NCBI RefSeq assembly: GCF_048773025.1
Contig: NC_133545.1
Coordinates: 82,794,001 to 82,858,000 of the forward strand
Length of the DNA: 64,000 bases
Direction of reading: 5' to 3'
Origin: Camelus bactrianus
Taxonomy: Eukaryota > Chordata > Mammalia > Artiodactyla > Camelidae
Below are positions 24,226-36,760 of this stretch, one piece after another; position 1 is the stretch's first letter, and each line of letters starts with the position of its first letter. The position numbers were made by a program, and so were the translations under genes. Below the pieces are notes generated by a model. That model made no database searches, was not told the origin of the DNA, and saw nothing but the letters and a program-made list of their open reading frames with translations.

Positions 24226-24230
24226 ATCTG

Positions 24231-24468
24231 CAGTTGACCCATGAACAATACAGACGTTAGGCATGCCAACCTCTCAAGCAGTCAAAAACTTGTAGTGTGT
24301 ATCCAGAGATCCTTCCATATCTGCGGTTGGGTTCCTCTGTATCCTCAGTTCTCCGTCCAGGGAGTCATCCGACCATAAATCATGTAGTACTGTAATATTT
24401 ACCACTGAAAAAAATTGCCTGTAAGTGGACCCACGCAGTTCAAACTCATGTTGTTCAAAGATCAACTG
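24231..24468. mobile_element. Tigger-type DNA transposon, MER2-like
   Basis: A 238-bp element has terminal inverted repeats cagttgacccatgaacaa (24231) and ttgttcaaagatcaactg (ending 24468). Inside is the expected gtaagtggacccacgcagtt segment near the right end. This fits the short non-autonomous Tigger/MER2 elements of the Tc1/mariner superfamily. The right flank begins TA, as expected for this superfamily, but the left flank no longer does. Confidence 0.85.
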
Positions 24469-25650
24469 TATAATTCGTTAGCAGTTCTTTTACCAGAACT
24501 AAGCTATGAAAATACAAGACCTATTTTTCTCCAGCAAAGAGTCTTCAATCCAGTAATAAGATTAACAGGCATTCCGAGGGGAAATAGACTATTAAAATAA
24601 TTACTTTTCAGTTTAAAATGCCATTTTTCTGCTTGATTTCCTCTGAACAGCTTCTATAAAACAGAGCAAAGATACAGTATAGGTAACTGCCACCAGCTCT
24701 GGGAGACAAGCAGAACCAGCATCCTTGTTCATCATTACATCCACCTTCTCCCCACCACCCCATCCCAGCTCCTCCTGCCGTACATTCACCTCCACGTACA
24801 ACCTCCTGGTCACATTATATGTTTGCTGAGAAGAGCAGGTTACAGTTCTGTATGCAAAGGTTGCACTTAAAAGATACCAAAGTGACAAGAATGGTGATTG
24901 AGGGTTGGTAGGATTTTGAATAATTTTTCTCTCATCTGCTTTTCCTGATAATATTTACCTATATAAAGAAAAGAAAGGAATACAATTCAATGTCCACCTT
25001 TTAGAGAGGGAAAAAAATGGTAATTTCATGAAAGCATTAAAGAGACCTCTGCCTCTTTAAAGAGACAGACAGGTGAGGATTTCCATTAATTTACTAGTAA
25101 ACATGAAGAATTAGAGAGAATTACAAATATTCTTGTCAGGAATAGTATTTCAGAGCAGGCCGTCTATTGCTAAAATATTCTGAGCTCTGTTATCAATAAT
25201 GAAAACATAGGAAGAAATACTTGGGAAAAGGGAGAGAGGGAAGGAGGAAAGAAGGAGGAGAAGAACAGAAAGAGGCTACAGGATTTATTTTATTCTTTGG
25301 AGCATCATAATGTTTTAAGTTAAACTCATATTTCTCTACACCTTCCATTTCTTGTTGACTATCTGCCATTCACAAAGTCCAAAGAAATGATAAAGTGCAT
25401 AAATCTAAAATTTTTACCCTTTGTTTTTCCACAGTAAGAAATAATTACAATTATTAAGAAATGAATGTATCTTTGGTCTGCTTTCCCTTTATGAAATATA
25501 TGAAGGTAATTAGTCTAAATGACATGGTATATTAAATTCATTCCTCCATTTCTTCTGATTTACCATGAAAATGTGAACACATAGAAGCAAGATTATATCA
25601 TTCACATAGTAAAGAAATTGGGAAAACAAAGTGGACAGAAAGTATGTCAG
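24469..25650. other. Unassigned AT-rich intronic sequence
   Basis: Nothing recognised except a purine-rich stretch near 25230-25275. Confidence 0.45.
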
Positions 25651-25654
25651 GATA

Positions 25655-25995
25655 CAATAGGTTATTTGTGGTAACAAACAACCCCCCCAAAAAAATCTCA
25701 GCAGCTTAAACAAATATTACATATTACTCACTGTATTACTAGTCCCTGGTTCTACTCTGCTCATGGTAGTCACTTGGGTGACAAAGAGACACCATCTCCT
25801 ATGTTGCCAGCTGCCATCTCAGAGGGAGAGCAAAAGTTCTGAAAGGTTTTGCAGAGCCATTCAAACACCTCATCATGAAGTTGACACACTTACAACTCCT
25901 TGGCCATTGTGGGTCCCATGGCCCTCGTAACCAGAAGAGGGCCAGGAAATGTCACCCTGCCATGTGCCTGGATGGCTCAGAGAAGACATGTTTGA
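25655..25995. repeat. Old interspersed repeat of undetermined family
   Basis: The pattern tgtggtaacaaacaaccccc, ctcagcagcttaaacaaata, gctcatggtagtcacttggg, agagggagagcaaaagttct and accagaagagggccaggaaa is one I recognise as a common mammalian repeat. I cannot name its family securely. Confidence 0.5.
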
Positions 25996-26129
25996 GGAAA
26001 ATCACAAATTTTATCACAGGAAGCATAAAAAATAGAAACCCTAATATCAGATAATGTAAGTATATGTTGAAAAGTATATAATTGCCAGTGTTCTATTTTG
26101 ATGCATAGTTGAGGTCAGCAACATCCTTT

Positions 26130-29100
26130 GGCCAATTGGATATAATTGAGATCTACAGATTACTTCATCCAACAAAAGCAGAATGTACACACTTCTCACA
26201 TTCACCAAGATAGACCACATTCTGGGGCATAAAACACCTCAGAAGTATGAAAGGATAGAAATCACATAGTATCTACTCTGAAACCACAATGGAATTAAAC
26301 TAGAAGTCAATAACAGAAAAATAACTTGAAACTCCCCAAATGCATGGAGATTAAGCAAGAACTTCTAAATAACACAAGTCACAGGAAAAAAAAAATCTCA
26401 AGATAAATCTTTAAATATTTCAACTATTTGAAAATGAGAACCAATTTATTAAAATTGGTGGAATGCAACAAAAGCAGTGCTTAGAAGGAAATTTATAGCA
26501 TTGAATGGATGTTAGAAAAGAAGAAAGACCTAAAATCAATAATGTCCATTTCCACCTTATAAAAAGTAGAAAAAGAAAAGCAAATTAAATCCGAAGTAAG
26601 CAGAAGAAAAGAAATAATAGAAACTAGTGTAGAAATCAAGTAAATTTAAAACAGTTACATCAATCGAGAAATCAACCCAAAAGATGGTTATTTGAAAAGA
26701 TCAATAAAATCAATAAGGTTCTAGCCCAGGCTAACTAAGAAAAAAAAGAGAAAGAATGCAAATTAATAATACAAAAAATGAAAGTGGGGACATCACTAAA
26801 GAATCCAAGGACATTAAAAGGATAATAAAGGAATACTATGAACAAATACTTACAAATTTTATGGTAGTTGTTCATAGTATTCTTTCTTTGTCCTTTTAAT
26901 ACATAATCTGTACCCACAAATTTGATAACATAGATGAAATATACCACTCTCTTGAAAGACACAATTTGCCAAAATTCACAGAAGAAGAAATAGACAATCT
27001 AAATAGGCATACACATTTTTTTTTTTAAGAAAATACATCAACAATTGATAACCCTCCAAAACAGAAAGCACAAGTGCCAGATGTGTTCACCGGTGAATTC
27101 TACCAAACATCTCATAGAGAAAAGACTTCTTAATTCATTCCATGAGACCATCATTAGCATAATACCAAAACTAGACATAGACATTGTAAGAAAAAGATAT
27201 GTAAACCAATATCTCTCATGGACATAGATGCAAAAACCCTCAGCAAAATATTAGCAAATTGAATCCAACAACGTATAAAAAGAATGCAACAAAAGCAAGT
27301 GGGATTCATCCCAACTATACAGGACTGATTCAACATTGGAAAATCAACTAATGTAATCCATCACGTCAAAGGACAAAAGAAGAAAAATCACATGGTTGTA
27401 TTAATATTTTCAGAAAAAGCATTTGACAATATCAAACACCCTTGCATGATAAATACTCTCAATAAGCTAAGAATAGAGAAGAACTCCTCAACTTGATTAA
27501 GAATAACTACAAATACCTACAACTAATATCATATTTAGGTGAGAAATGTAAATATTTCCACTATCATCAGGAACAAAGCAAGGATATCCCCTCTTATCAT
27601 GCCTTTACAGTATCATACCGGATGTTCTAGCTTACATAATAAGACAAGAAAAGGAAGTAAAACATATACAGATTGGGAATAAACTGTCTTTGTTCACAAA
27701 TGACAGAATTGTCTATGTAAAAAATGAAAAAAAAAAAAAAAAAGACCCAAACTCCTGGAACCAATAGTAATTATAACAAGGTTTCAGGATACAAGGTTAA
27801 AACACACACACACAAAAAAAAAATTGCTTTCCTATATACCAGCAATGAACAAGTGGAATATGAAATTAAAAACACAACACCGTTTATACTAGCACCAAAA
27901 ATATTTAGATATAAATCTACAACATAAGTACAAAATTTATATGAGGAAAACTACAAAACTCTTATGAATGAAATCAAAAGAGAACTAAATAAATGGAGAG
28001 AGATTCCATGTTCATAGATCAGAAGACTCAATATTGTCAAAATGTTAGTATTTCCCAGCATGATCTATAGCCTCAGTGCAATCCCAATCAAAATCCTAGC
28101 AAATTATTCTGTGCGTATTGACAAGTTGATTCTAAAGTTTATATAGACAGGCAAAAAACCCAGAATAGCCAACAAAATATTGAATAAAAAGAACAAAAAG
28201 TTAGAGGACTAACACTATCTGATTTTCAAGACATTAGAAAGCTACATTAAGCAAGATGGTGTGATTTTGAAGACGAACAGACAAATAGATCAATGGAACA
28301 CAATGGGGAGCCCAGAAAGAGACTTACATACAGTCAACTGATTTTTAACAGATACATACAGTCAACTAATGTTTGACAAAGAAGCAATGGCAATACAATG
28401 GAGCAAAGATAGTCCCTTGAACAAATGATGCTGAAACAACTAGACATTGACCTGCGCAAAAAAAAAAAAAAAAAAAAAAGGACTGTGTCTAGACACAGAC
28501 CTTACACCCTTCAAAAAAATTAACTCAAAATAGATCATAGACCTAAATGTTAAATGAGAACTATGAGACTCCTAGAAGATGATATAACTTGGGGTGACCT
28601 AGGGTACTGTGATGACTTTTAGATGTAAAACCAAAGGCATGACCCATGAAAGACATAAGCTGACATCATTAAAGTTAAAATCTTCTGCTCTGTGAAAGAC
28701 AATATCAGGAGAATGAGAAGAAAAGCCACAGACCAGAAGGAAATATTTGCAAAAGACACATCTGATAAAGTACTATTATCCAAAGAATACAAAGAACTCT
28801 TAAAACTTAACTATAAGAAAGCAAACAACCAATTTAAAAATGGGCCAAAGACCTTAGCAGACTCCTCACTAAAGAAGTTTTACAGATGGCCAATAATCAT
28901 ATGAAAAGACACTCCACATCATATGTCACCAGGGAAATGCAAATTAAAACAATAACGACATAACACCAGGCACCTATTAGAATGGTTAAAATCCAGAACA
29001 CTGACACCACAAAATGCTGGTGAGGCTGTGGAGCACCAGGAACTCTTGTTTATTGCTAGTGGAAACGCAAAATGGTACATTCACTGTGGAAGACAGTTTG

Positions 29101-29798
29101 GTAGTTTTTTTTCAAAACTAAACATACTCTTTCCAAAAATTGCAGGGGTCATGCTTCTTGACATTTAACTGAGCCATTTGAAAACTTATATACATGTAAA
29201 AATCGGTGCACAAATGTTTATAGCTTTATACATAATTGTCAAAACTTTTAAACAGCCAAGATATCTTCAGTAGCTGAATGGATCAATTAAACTGTGGTAC
29301 ATCCAGACAATGGAACGTTATTCAACGCTAAAAAGAAATGCACTATTAAACCATGAAAAAGGCATGGACAAACCTTAAATGCATATTAGTAACTGAAAGA
29401 AGCCAATCTGGAAAAGCTACAGAATCTATGATTCCAAGTATATAACATTCTGGAAAAGCAAAACTATGGAGACAGTAAAAAGATTAGTGGTTGTTTAAGG
29501 TTGATGGAGGGAGGGATGAATAGGTGATAGACTTGTATGAATATGACAAATATTTTGTGTATGTATGTATTTCATTAACCAAGCCCAGAACTTATCAAGA
29601 AGAATCAATGGAACAACATAACCAAGAAACTTTGGGGAAGGAAGGGTGGATGTTCAGTTTAATATTAGTATGTTATAAAGTAGTTGAGAATGCCTGGTGT
29701 CAGTACAATCATATAATGAAAGACCAGTGGATGTATGTTAACATGAAATTAACCCACATGTAAGTTTTGTAAATAATAGTGATGGAATAAAAAAAAAC
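26130..29798 (+). mobile_element. L1 LINE, 5'-truncated, ORF2 region to poly-A
   Basis: The A-rich strand follows L1 ORF2 in order. It has the endonuclease-to-RT segment (ccaagatagaccacattctg, caatggaattaaactagaag), the RT segment (gagaagaactcctcaacttg, tatataccagcaatgaacaa) and the 3' part (actgtggtacatccagacaa, gaacgttattcaacgctaaa). It ends in an A run at 29788-29798. All frames carry stops and frameshifts, so no functional ORF2 remains. It lacks the 5' UTR and ORF1. It includes an internal inverted duplication (26811-26902), a 27-bp tandem duplication near 28324-28378, and A runs near 27728 and 28459. The divergence suggests an old, inactive copy inserted in the HECW1 sense orientation. 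Confidence 0.88.
26811..26902. repeat. Inverted repeat inside the L1 (33-bp arms, 26-bp loop)
   Basis: The left arm (26811-26843, ending gaatactatgaac) and right arm (26870-26902, starting gttcatagtattc) are complementary at 27 of 33 positions. The inner 13 bp are perfect. In remembered L1 ORF2 the text runs from the left arm almost directly into a segment like that after 26903. The right arm and part of the loop therefore look inserted. Confidence 0.85.
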
Positions 29799-31005
29799 TC
29801 CTTGAGTAAGAAATATATTACAGAACAAGGCTACTGATAGAATTAATTAACTACTTTGAAAAACCCTTAATGTCTATTTCTTCCTTTCGCCATACACCAG
29901 TCCCTAATAGATTTGCATTAAATTTAAATGTGAAACCACAAAAAGTCAAAAGAAAACATGAATGAATATTATCTTGAGTTGGAGCGCGAGAGAGATCTTT
30001 CAAGCATAAAGCAACAGAATAACAATGGAAAAGAAATCCAGATAGTTGCCAATATAAAATGTGAAATTCTCTGTATGTTAAAAAAAACATAAACAAAATG
30101 AAAAGACAAGTAAATATTGGGACATTTTGTCCTATTTACTGAAAAGGGCGGATATCCCAAATACATGAGAAGTAGTAAAATGTGCTCTTATGATAATAAG
30201 AAAAGCCATAAAACCCTATTTCAAAAATAGGACAGATATGAGTCATTTCTGCATTGGTTATTCATTTGCTATATATTTATCCAGCACCTACGACGTCGCA
30301 GACACTGTCATGGGTGTGAGTCACACACGTGAAAGATTATTAAACCAGTGAGAGTATATTTAGCCATACTAAAAATCAAAACACAAACACTCTGGTTTTT
30401 GCCTAACGAAATAAAAATGTTAAACGATGCTACTCAATGCTGTTGAAGATACGCTGGGACAGGCACTCAAAAAATGCAGAGGAATTGTGGATGAGCCAGG
30501 TTTAAATACATGAGCTGGCAGTTTGGCAGGACACATCAAGAGTATGACTGAGTTACCGGGGTCCTCAGAGAATGACGTCACAAAGTACTCAGATGACGGT
30601 GCAAAGAGTAAGCTATAAATTCTTTATTTGCAGTATATTTACAATAGTGAAAAATTAGAAATATCTTACAGAATCCATCAAAAAGATTGCTCGAAGTTCT
30701 TAAAAAAGCACCACAATGTAGAATAATGTATAATCACTATGAAACGAATCTCCTAAGAATATTTAATAAAATAAAAATTACTCGTGATGTGTTACTTAAG
30801 TCAAGCACAATATTAACGTTACACGCGGCGCAGTATTTTTCGGCTGAAAAATACATATGTCTCCATTGAATATAGTGGGAAGGAAATTTCTAATGTATCA
30901 ATAGTGTTTATCTTGGAGTGATGGGGCTCGAGGTGGCTTTTATTTTTCTCTGTTTATTTTGTTTCATAAGCTGTTTATAATTAGCTAGCACTGTTTTTTA
31001 TCAGA
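29799..31005. other. Intronic sequence with old repeat remnants
   Basis: A short antisense L2-like piece (tatttatccagcacctacga, cagacactgtcatgggtgtg) lies near 30245-30330. The 30600-30990 part resembles an L1 3' end but is too diverged to place. Confidence 0.4.
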
Positions 31006-31945
31006 AGAACCATGACTAGAGAAGAAATAGTATTAAGTTTTGAAAAGGCAAGAGGAAGAAGTAATGTAGAGGGCCCAAATCATGGAGGTGCCTTCAGCCT
31101 GGTCTCTAGTTCCTCCATGTGGTTGTCTCCTGATGACTCACACAGCCTGTCTCTCTCTTCCTCCCCACCCCCTGTCTCTCCCCACCTCCCACAGACACAC
31201 GCGCACACCTACAACAGGTCCAATCACTGCTTTTTCACTGACTGGGTGGGTGGCTGTAGGCTTATTCAATCAAATGCTTTGTAGAGTTTTTGCCAATATC
31301 TTGCTAATTGACCCGTGGAGCCATTTCCTCTAGTGATTTATAGTATTTCACGGCGTCAGCCTTTATTGAATTTCCCTGCTGGATTTTTGTCGTCAGAATT
31401 GTTTCCTAAATTGAGATCTATTCTAGGGAATGGCGTTCGATACCGGTGCTGGAAGGAGGCAGGGGTGGGGGAAAGTCCTAAGGTTTCAGGAACTGATTGT
31501 ACAGAAGTCCTCTTGTCAAAGGGCCCCTTCTAGTTCCAGCTGATGGAGGCCCTGCCGCGAGACGTGACCCCTTTATTTATCTTGCTGTCTGTGTAAAGGA
31601 CGGCAGAAACAGTGTGAAATCGCGGTACATAAAAAGCATGTAAGGGACAGTTTGGGATCAATCTAACAGACTGACTTACAGCCTGGACTGTTCTTTCAGA
31701 GGTGTCTAGAGGCCAGGAACATTGATTTCCACGTCAGGACTCATAACCCCTGCTGTGTGCGGCTGCCCCAAGAATTCCCCTCCTTCTGTTCCAGCAAGTG
31801 ACTAGAGACCCCCACGGAAGCTGCTCCCCGTTTGCTACTGATTTTAAAAAATGCAAGTGTCTCACACGGTGGCTTCCCATCTCCTTCCTTCTCAGATGAT
31901 GGATGACCCTGCATCACACTTTCTTGAGACAATTGAAGGGATCAG
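31006..31945. other. Unassigned intronic sequence
   Basis: No gene or confident repeat was recognised. Confidence 0.45.
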
Positions 31946-31999
31946 AAAAACCTTCCTGCCTCTTTTTTTTTTTTTTTTTTGGTAGATGAGCTCCCCACA

Positions 32000-33300
32000 G
32001 CCCTCTCTAAACCCGCCTGGGGACTAGACCTGCCCTCTGTCACCAGCTGAGGACACCTCTCCATCACCCCCTCCCCTCCTCTGTTAGATCACGCCTCTAA
32101 CTGTGCACCAGCTTTTTCTCCCAGAGCTCCTCGTTGCCCACGCCCCTCTCCATCTTCCACCCATCTCCTTCCCGAAAGGCAGAACGTCTTCAGCCAGGAA
32201 TCTGGACTGCCTCCAGCTCCTCTCCAGGTCTCCGCTCCAGCTTCCATAACTCCAGCTCTTGTTAGTCACCACTGGCCTCTACTCTGGAAAATCCATCGGT
32301 CAAATTTTAGTTCTCACCTTCCTAGCCCTTGACATGCTTGACAGCACTTTCCAAGAAACGTTACTTTCTCCACTCCCAGGAAAACGTAATTTCCTGTTTT
32401 TTTTCGATTCACTGATGGCATCCTGGGCTCCTGCCCTGACTCCCCGCACCTGTGGGCTGCCCCAGGACTCGGACGTTAGCGCTCTCCTATCTGTACCCAC
32501 ACCTCCCCCTTCACGGTCTCATCCACTCTCGTGACTTCAAAAAATCATCTGTAGGCTGGTGACTTTCACGCTGATATGTCCATTTCAGACCTTTCCTCTG
32601 AACTCCAAGCTTGAATATTCCACTCCTGCTTGAGATCTCCAAGCGAATGCTTAATAAACACCTCACGTTGACCTCCCCAGCTGACTTCCTTACCTGCTCA
32701 CCAGCCTCCGCCACCCACAGTCTCCCCGGTGTCAGCTGATGACAATTCTTTACTTCCTGTATCTCATGCCCAGAACTGTAGCATCATCCTTGACTCCTCC
32801 TTTCTCTGTACCCCACACTCAAACCTCCATCCCCACACATAGACCTCTTCTCGGACGTCCCCAGCTACCCCGCACCCAGCCCTGGCCACCAGCATCTTTC
32901 CCCTGATTCCTGCAGCAGCTTCCTGCCTGCCCTCTTTCCACCTTTGGCTCATATGGCAACACATCCCCCAAGCCTGTGACTTTTGAAACCTAATCTGGGA
33001 CGTGTCACTTCTCTGTTTGAGCCTCTGGCGGCTCCCAAAGCCTGTTCAGTGGCCTACGAGACACTACATGACCCAGTCCCCTTTCCTCTCCTGCTCGCTT
33101 GCTCCAGCCTCTGGGCCTCCTTAATGTCCCTCCCGCCTTCCAGGGTGCACCTGCCTGGGGATTTCGCACTTGGTGTCCCCTCTGCTCCGATGCTCCTTCC
33201 CCTGATGTCCAGGTGGCCTGTTTCCCCTCCTCCTCAGATACCACCCGCGGGGAGTTCTTCCCTGACCACCCCCCCCCCCATTTAAAACTGCAATCTTAGG
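32000..33300 (+). repeat. L2-like LINE fragment, long
   Basis: The pyrimidine-rich strand follows a remembered L2 3' order: gagatctccaagcgaatgct, catcatccttgactcctcct, tgggacgtgtcacttctctg, acactacatgacccagtccc, cttgctccagcctctgggcc and ttcttccctgaccacccccc. The first few hundred bases are less certain. Short open frames inside it have no protein resemblance. Confidence 0.6.
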
Positions 33301-33315
33301 CTTTTGTACTGCTGC

Positions 33316-33617
33316 TCCTTCCTTCCTTCCTTCATTCCTTCCTTCCTTCCTTCCTTCCTTCCTTCCTTCCTTCCTTCCTTCCTTCCTTTCTTCCTTCCTT
33401 CCTTCGTTTCTTTCTTTCTTTCTTCCTTCTTTCCTTTCTTTCTTCCTTCCTTCCTTCCCTCCCTCCTTCCTTCCTTCCTTCCTTTCTTCCTTCCTTTCTT
33501 TTTCTTTCTTCCTTTCTCTTTCTTTTTCTTTCTTCCTTCCTTTCTTTCTCTTCCTTCCTTCCTTTCTTTCTTTCTCTTCCTTCCTTTCTTTTTTCCTTCT
33601 TTCTTTCTTTCTCTTTT

Positions 33618-33669
<52 letters not shown>

Positions 33670-33876
33670 TCATTCTCTTTCTTTCTTTTTCTTCCTTCCT
33701 TCCTTTGTTCCTTTCTTTCCTTCTTTCCCTCTTTCTTTTTCTTTCTTCCTTTCTTTCTTTCCTTCTTTCTTTTTCTTTCTTCCTTCCTTTCTTTCTTTCT
33801 TTCCTTCTTTCTTTTTCTTTCTTTCTCCCTTCCTTCCTTTCTTTTCTCCCTTCCTTCCTTTCTTTCTCTTTCTTTT

Positions 33877-33975
<99 letters not shown>
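33316..33975. repeat. (CTTC/CTTT)n pyrimidine tract, about 660 bp
   Basis: The + strand is almost all pyrimidine, first mostly ccttcctt, then mixed, then about 90 bp of regular cttt units before gttactactt. Purines interrupt only rarely. Long frames on both strands (227 and 144 codons, Phe/Leu/Ser or Lys/Arg/Glu rich) are artefacts. Mirror-symmetric purine-pyrimidine tracts of this kind can form triplex DNA. Confidence 0.97.
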
Positions 33976-34007
33976 GTTACTACTTAATAGATAAGGAGAC
34001 ACATTCC

Positions 34008-34094
34008 TTGAGATCTCTAAGTAGATGCCTAATATACACCTCACATCAAACTCTCTAGCTGACTTCCTTGTCTGCTCACCAGCCCCCAATGAAC
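34008..34094 (+). repeat. Second copy of an L2-like segment
   Basis: This segment (ttgagatctctaagtagatg to ctgctcaccagcccccaat) repeats 32630-32716 in the same orientation at about 80% identity. The pyrimidine tract lies between the two. It could be a separate L2 insertion or a local duplication. Confidence 0.7.
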
Positions 34095-34271
34095 ATTTGT
34101 ACAAGCACTAGCCGCAAACTTCTTCTCTGTGTCCTTTTTCTGATGTGGGAGGGATTATGTCCCAGTTTCAACTAAATGGGAAAAAACATTTTAAATAAAC
34201 TGATGTGTTCATCACCAGAACCCCTGGACTTCCATTGGATCATGTCTGACACCCTCAAAACCTTCCCCATG

Positions 34272-34485
34272 GCATTTATTTATTTATTGTAATATAAGTC
34301 AGTTTACAATGTTATGTCCATTTCTGGGGTGTAGCGTAATGTTTCAGTCATACATATACATACATATATTTGTTTTCATATTCTTTTTATTATAGGTTAC
34401 TACAAGATATTGAATATAGTTCCTTGTGCTATGCAGTAGAAACTTGCTGTTTATCTATTTTATATATAGTAGTGTGTACCTGCAT
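34272..34485 (-). repeat. L1 3' UTR fragment, antisense
   Basis: ataagtcagtttacaatgtt, ccatttctggggtgtagcg, catattctttttattatagg and ttgaatatagttccttgtgc are the reverse complement of the L1 3' UTR also seen at 12.6, 42.9 and 57.4 kb. It is one of the better preserved copies. Confidence 0.88.
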
Positions 34486-34489
34486 TTCT

Positions 34490-34915
34490 TCCCGGTGCTC
34501 CTGTCTCACCTGCCCCTGCTCACATCTGCCCCAGGGCTCTTTTCTTTGCTGACTGTGTACGGCCTCGCTAGTTTTCATTCAGTTCCTTGAACCGCCAGGA
34601 ATTCCCTTCGCTGCATCTTCACCCTCGCTCTGCTTCTGTCTAGAAAAACAACCCCCATCCTGGTCGCCTCGTTCATTTGCTCTCAGATCTCAGATCATGT
34701 GTCACCTCTGCTGAGAGGTCTTCTCTGCCGCTGTCTCCAAGGTTCCCCTCATCTTGCTTCTCTTATAGCAACTGATCTTTTCCTCCGTGGCTTATTGCAA
34801 TTCTTAAGTGCATATGACGTGCGTGTTTCTATGTTTCCTTGACTGTCTCCCTAAGCTGTAAGTTGCCTGAGGACAGGGCTGTACCTGCTGTGTTCAGCTA
34901 CTTAAGTAAGTAAAC
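34490..34915 (+). repeat. L2 LINE fragment
   Basis: It contains gatcatgtgtcacctctgct, gagaggtcttctctgccgct and gtaagttgcctgaggacagg, in L2 3' order. Confidence 0.7.
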
Positions 34916-35530
34916 GCAGCAGCTGGGTGACTGTCACAGTGGAAATTCACTGGGCACTTTCTCTTGGTCAGGGGTCCCCAGGGCTCCCTCCACTGGGTGT
35001 GCACAGCCCATCTGGGATGCAGAAAAGAAGAAAATCAGAGTGGGGCAGAAGTCGATCAAATACAGAAAGGGAGTGAGGGGTGCGAGAACTCTGGCTCCAG
35101 GGATGTCTGCCCCAGACGCTGGGTCAGGACTGGGAACCCTTGCCCACGCTCCTCTGAAAGGAGAGATGCTCAAAGGAGACCACGCCTCCTGTAGCTGACA
35201 CCAGTGGTGACAGAGCCCATTTGCACTTCCTCTTTCATTGATGGATTGTAGTTCCTGGTGAGCAGTCAGCACAGTCCAAACCGGTTTTGCTTGAAGAAGA
35301 GGGCTGGGTGCACTGGGGCTGGTGAAGCACCAAGCGTGCACCCAGTGATGAAGCTGCCAGGACTGTGCTGCCGCCACGGGGAGCCCTCAGGACACCTTCC
35401 TTTGCAGGGCGCAGGTTGGCTCCTCTGAAGAGTGCGGCACGGCAGGGAGGCTGGCTGAGGGCATTTTCTGCTCCCTCTTCCCTTTTCCTGGTTGTGTAGT
35501 TGATCCCTGCTTAGTTTATACCCTGGAACA
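34916..35530. other. Unassigned intronic sequence
   Basis: A 147-codon minus-strand frame (34934-35377) and a 76-codon plus-strand frame overlap. Neither resembles a known protein. Confidence 0.45.
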
Positions 35531-35539
35531 AGTAAATCT

Positions 35540-35745
35540 AAAGTCAGTTTTGTTTATATTATTTATATTATATCACATATTTATATGATGTTATTATTTA
35601 TGTTATTTATATTTTCATAAATTTCCTTACATATTTATATTTCATTTATACACATATTTCTATATGTTTCAAATATAAATATATTTATATTATTTATATT
35701 TTATATAGTCCATTATGTACATATTTATAAATATTTAAAAGAATG
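35540..35745. repeat. AT-rich low-complexity tract
   Basis: Imperfect repetition of ttatatta/tttatatt words over about 200 bp. Confidence 0.85.
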
Positions 35746-36124
35746 CTTAGCAAAAATGCTGACAAATTGTAGGCTCTCAAAAATGGTAGCCATTTATCTT
35801 TCCATTACTACCACTGTTGGCAGATACACAGAGTTTCTGTTCACCACCCTTAAAATGTTTTGTATCCAATAGAAATCTAAACTGCTACCCCTAAGAGAGC
35901 CATCACCAACCAACCTCACCCAGAATTACACCTGTTACCCCTGCTGGACAGTCTGTTTACAATTTGGAAGTCATGGACAGAGCTCAGGAAGCTGCGTGAT
36001 GCTGTGTGAGTGCCCACAGAGAAGCACTCAACTTCCCAGGAGAGTGGGGAAGGGGCGGTCATCTAATGACTCTGCTAATTAAATGGGAAAGTCAGTAGAT
36101 CTGCAGAGTATTTACCTACCGCGA

Positions 36125-36760
36125 CGGCAGTAATGTTCATTTATTCAAATGTTACTGAGTGATTTGCTGTGTCCCGGGCACCACGCGTGAACCAAACAGT
36201 CCTGGTTCTCATTTAGACGTGCCTTGTAATGGAAGGAGATGGACAATAAGCAAATGGATGCGTATTTGTTAGTCCGTGGTGTTAAACTGTATGACGAGAG
36301 CGCAGCGGGAAGGGGAACGTGAGTGAACATGGGACAAGGATGCTACTTGCTGCAGGGCGATTAGGGGTGAGCAGACAAGTAGGTGATGAGTGATGCTGGA
36401 GCAGAGGCTTGAGGGAAGGGGGATGAAGGGCCCTGCACATCCCTGGAGGAAAAGCATCGTGGCAGAGGGAGCCGTGAGGGCAGAGGTCCTCTGGCACAGC
36501 TGTGATCGATGGGCTGAATGAATAGTCCTGAGGCAGAGCTGCTGGAGCCCAAGGGAGGAGAAGGGTGGGAATGAGGTCGGGGATGCCAGGCAGGAGGGCA
36601 GATCACGGGAGCAAGGATGTCTCCCAGTGTTCAGCCTGAGCCCCTGGAATAACAGAGTTACCATCTACTGAGATGGGGAAGAGCAGACGAGGGGCTGGGT
36701 TGATGGAGAACTTGTGTGTGGGCTGGTGCTTGGGACTCAGGTTAGATATCCACGTGGATG
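36125..36760 (-). repeat. L2 LINE fragment, antisense
   Basis: The + strand has gttcatttattcaaatgtta, tgtgtcccgggcaccacgc, a ggacaataagcaaatggat segment, and later gagttaccatctactgagat with gatatccacgtggatgg. This is the reverse of the L2 3' region. Confidence 0.65.

Noticed and set aside
33304-33987. 227-codon Phe/Leu/Ser-rich frame and opposing Lys/Arg/Glu-rich frames
   Set aside because: They are translations of the CTTT/CTTC simple repeat and depend only on its 4-nt period.
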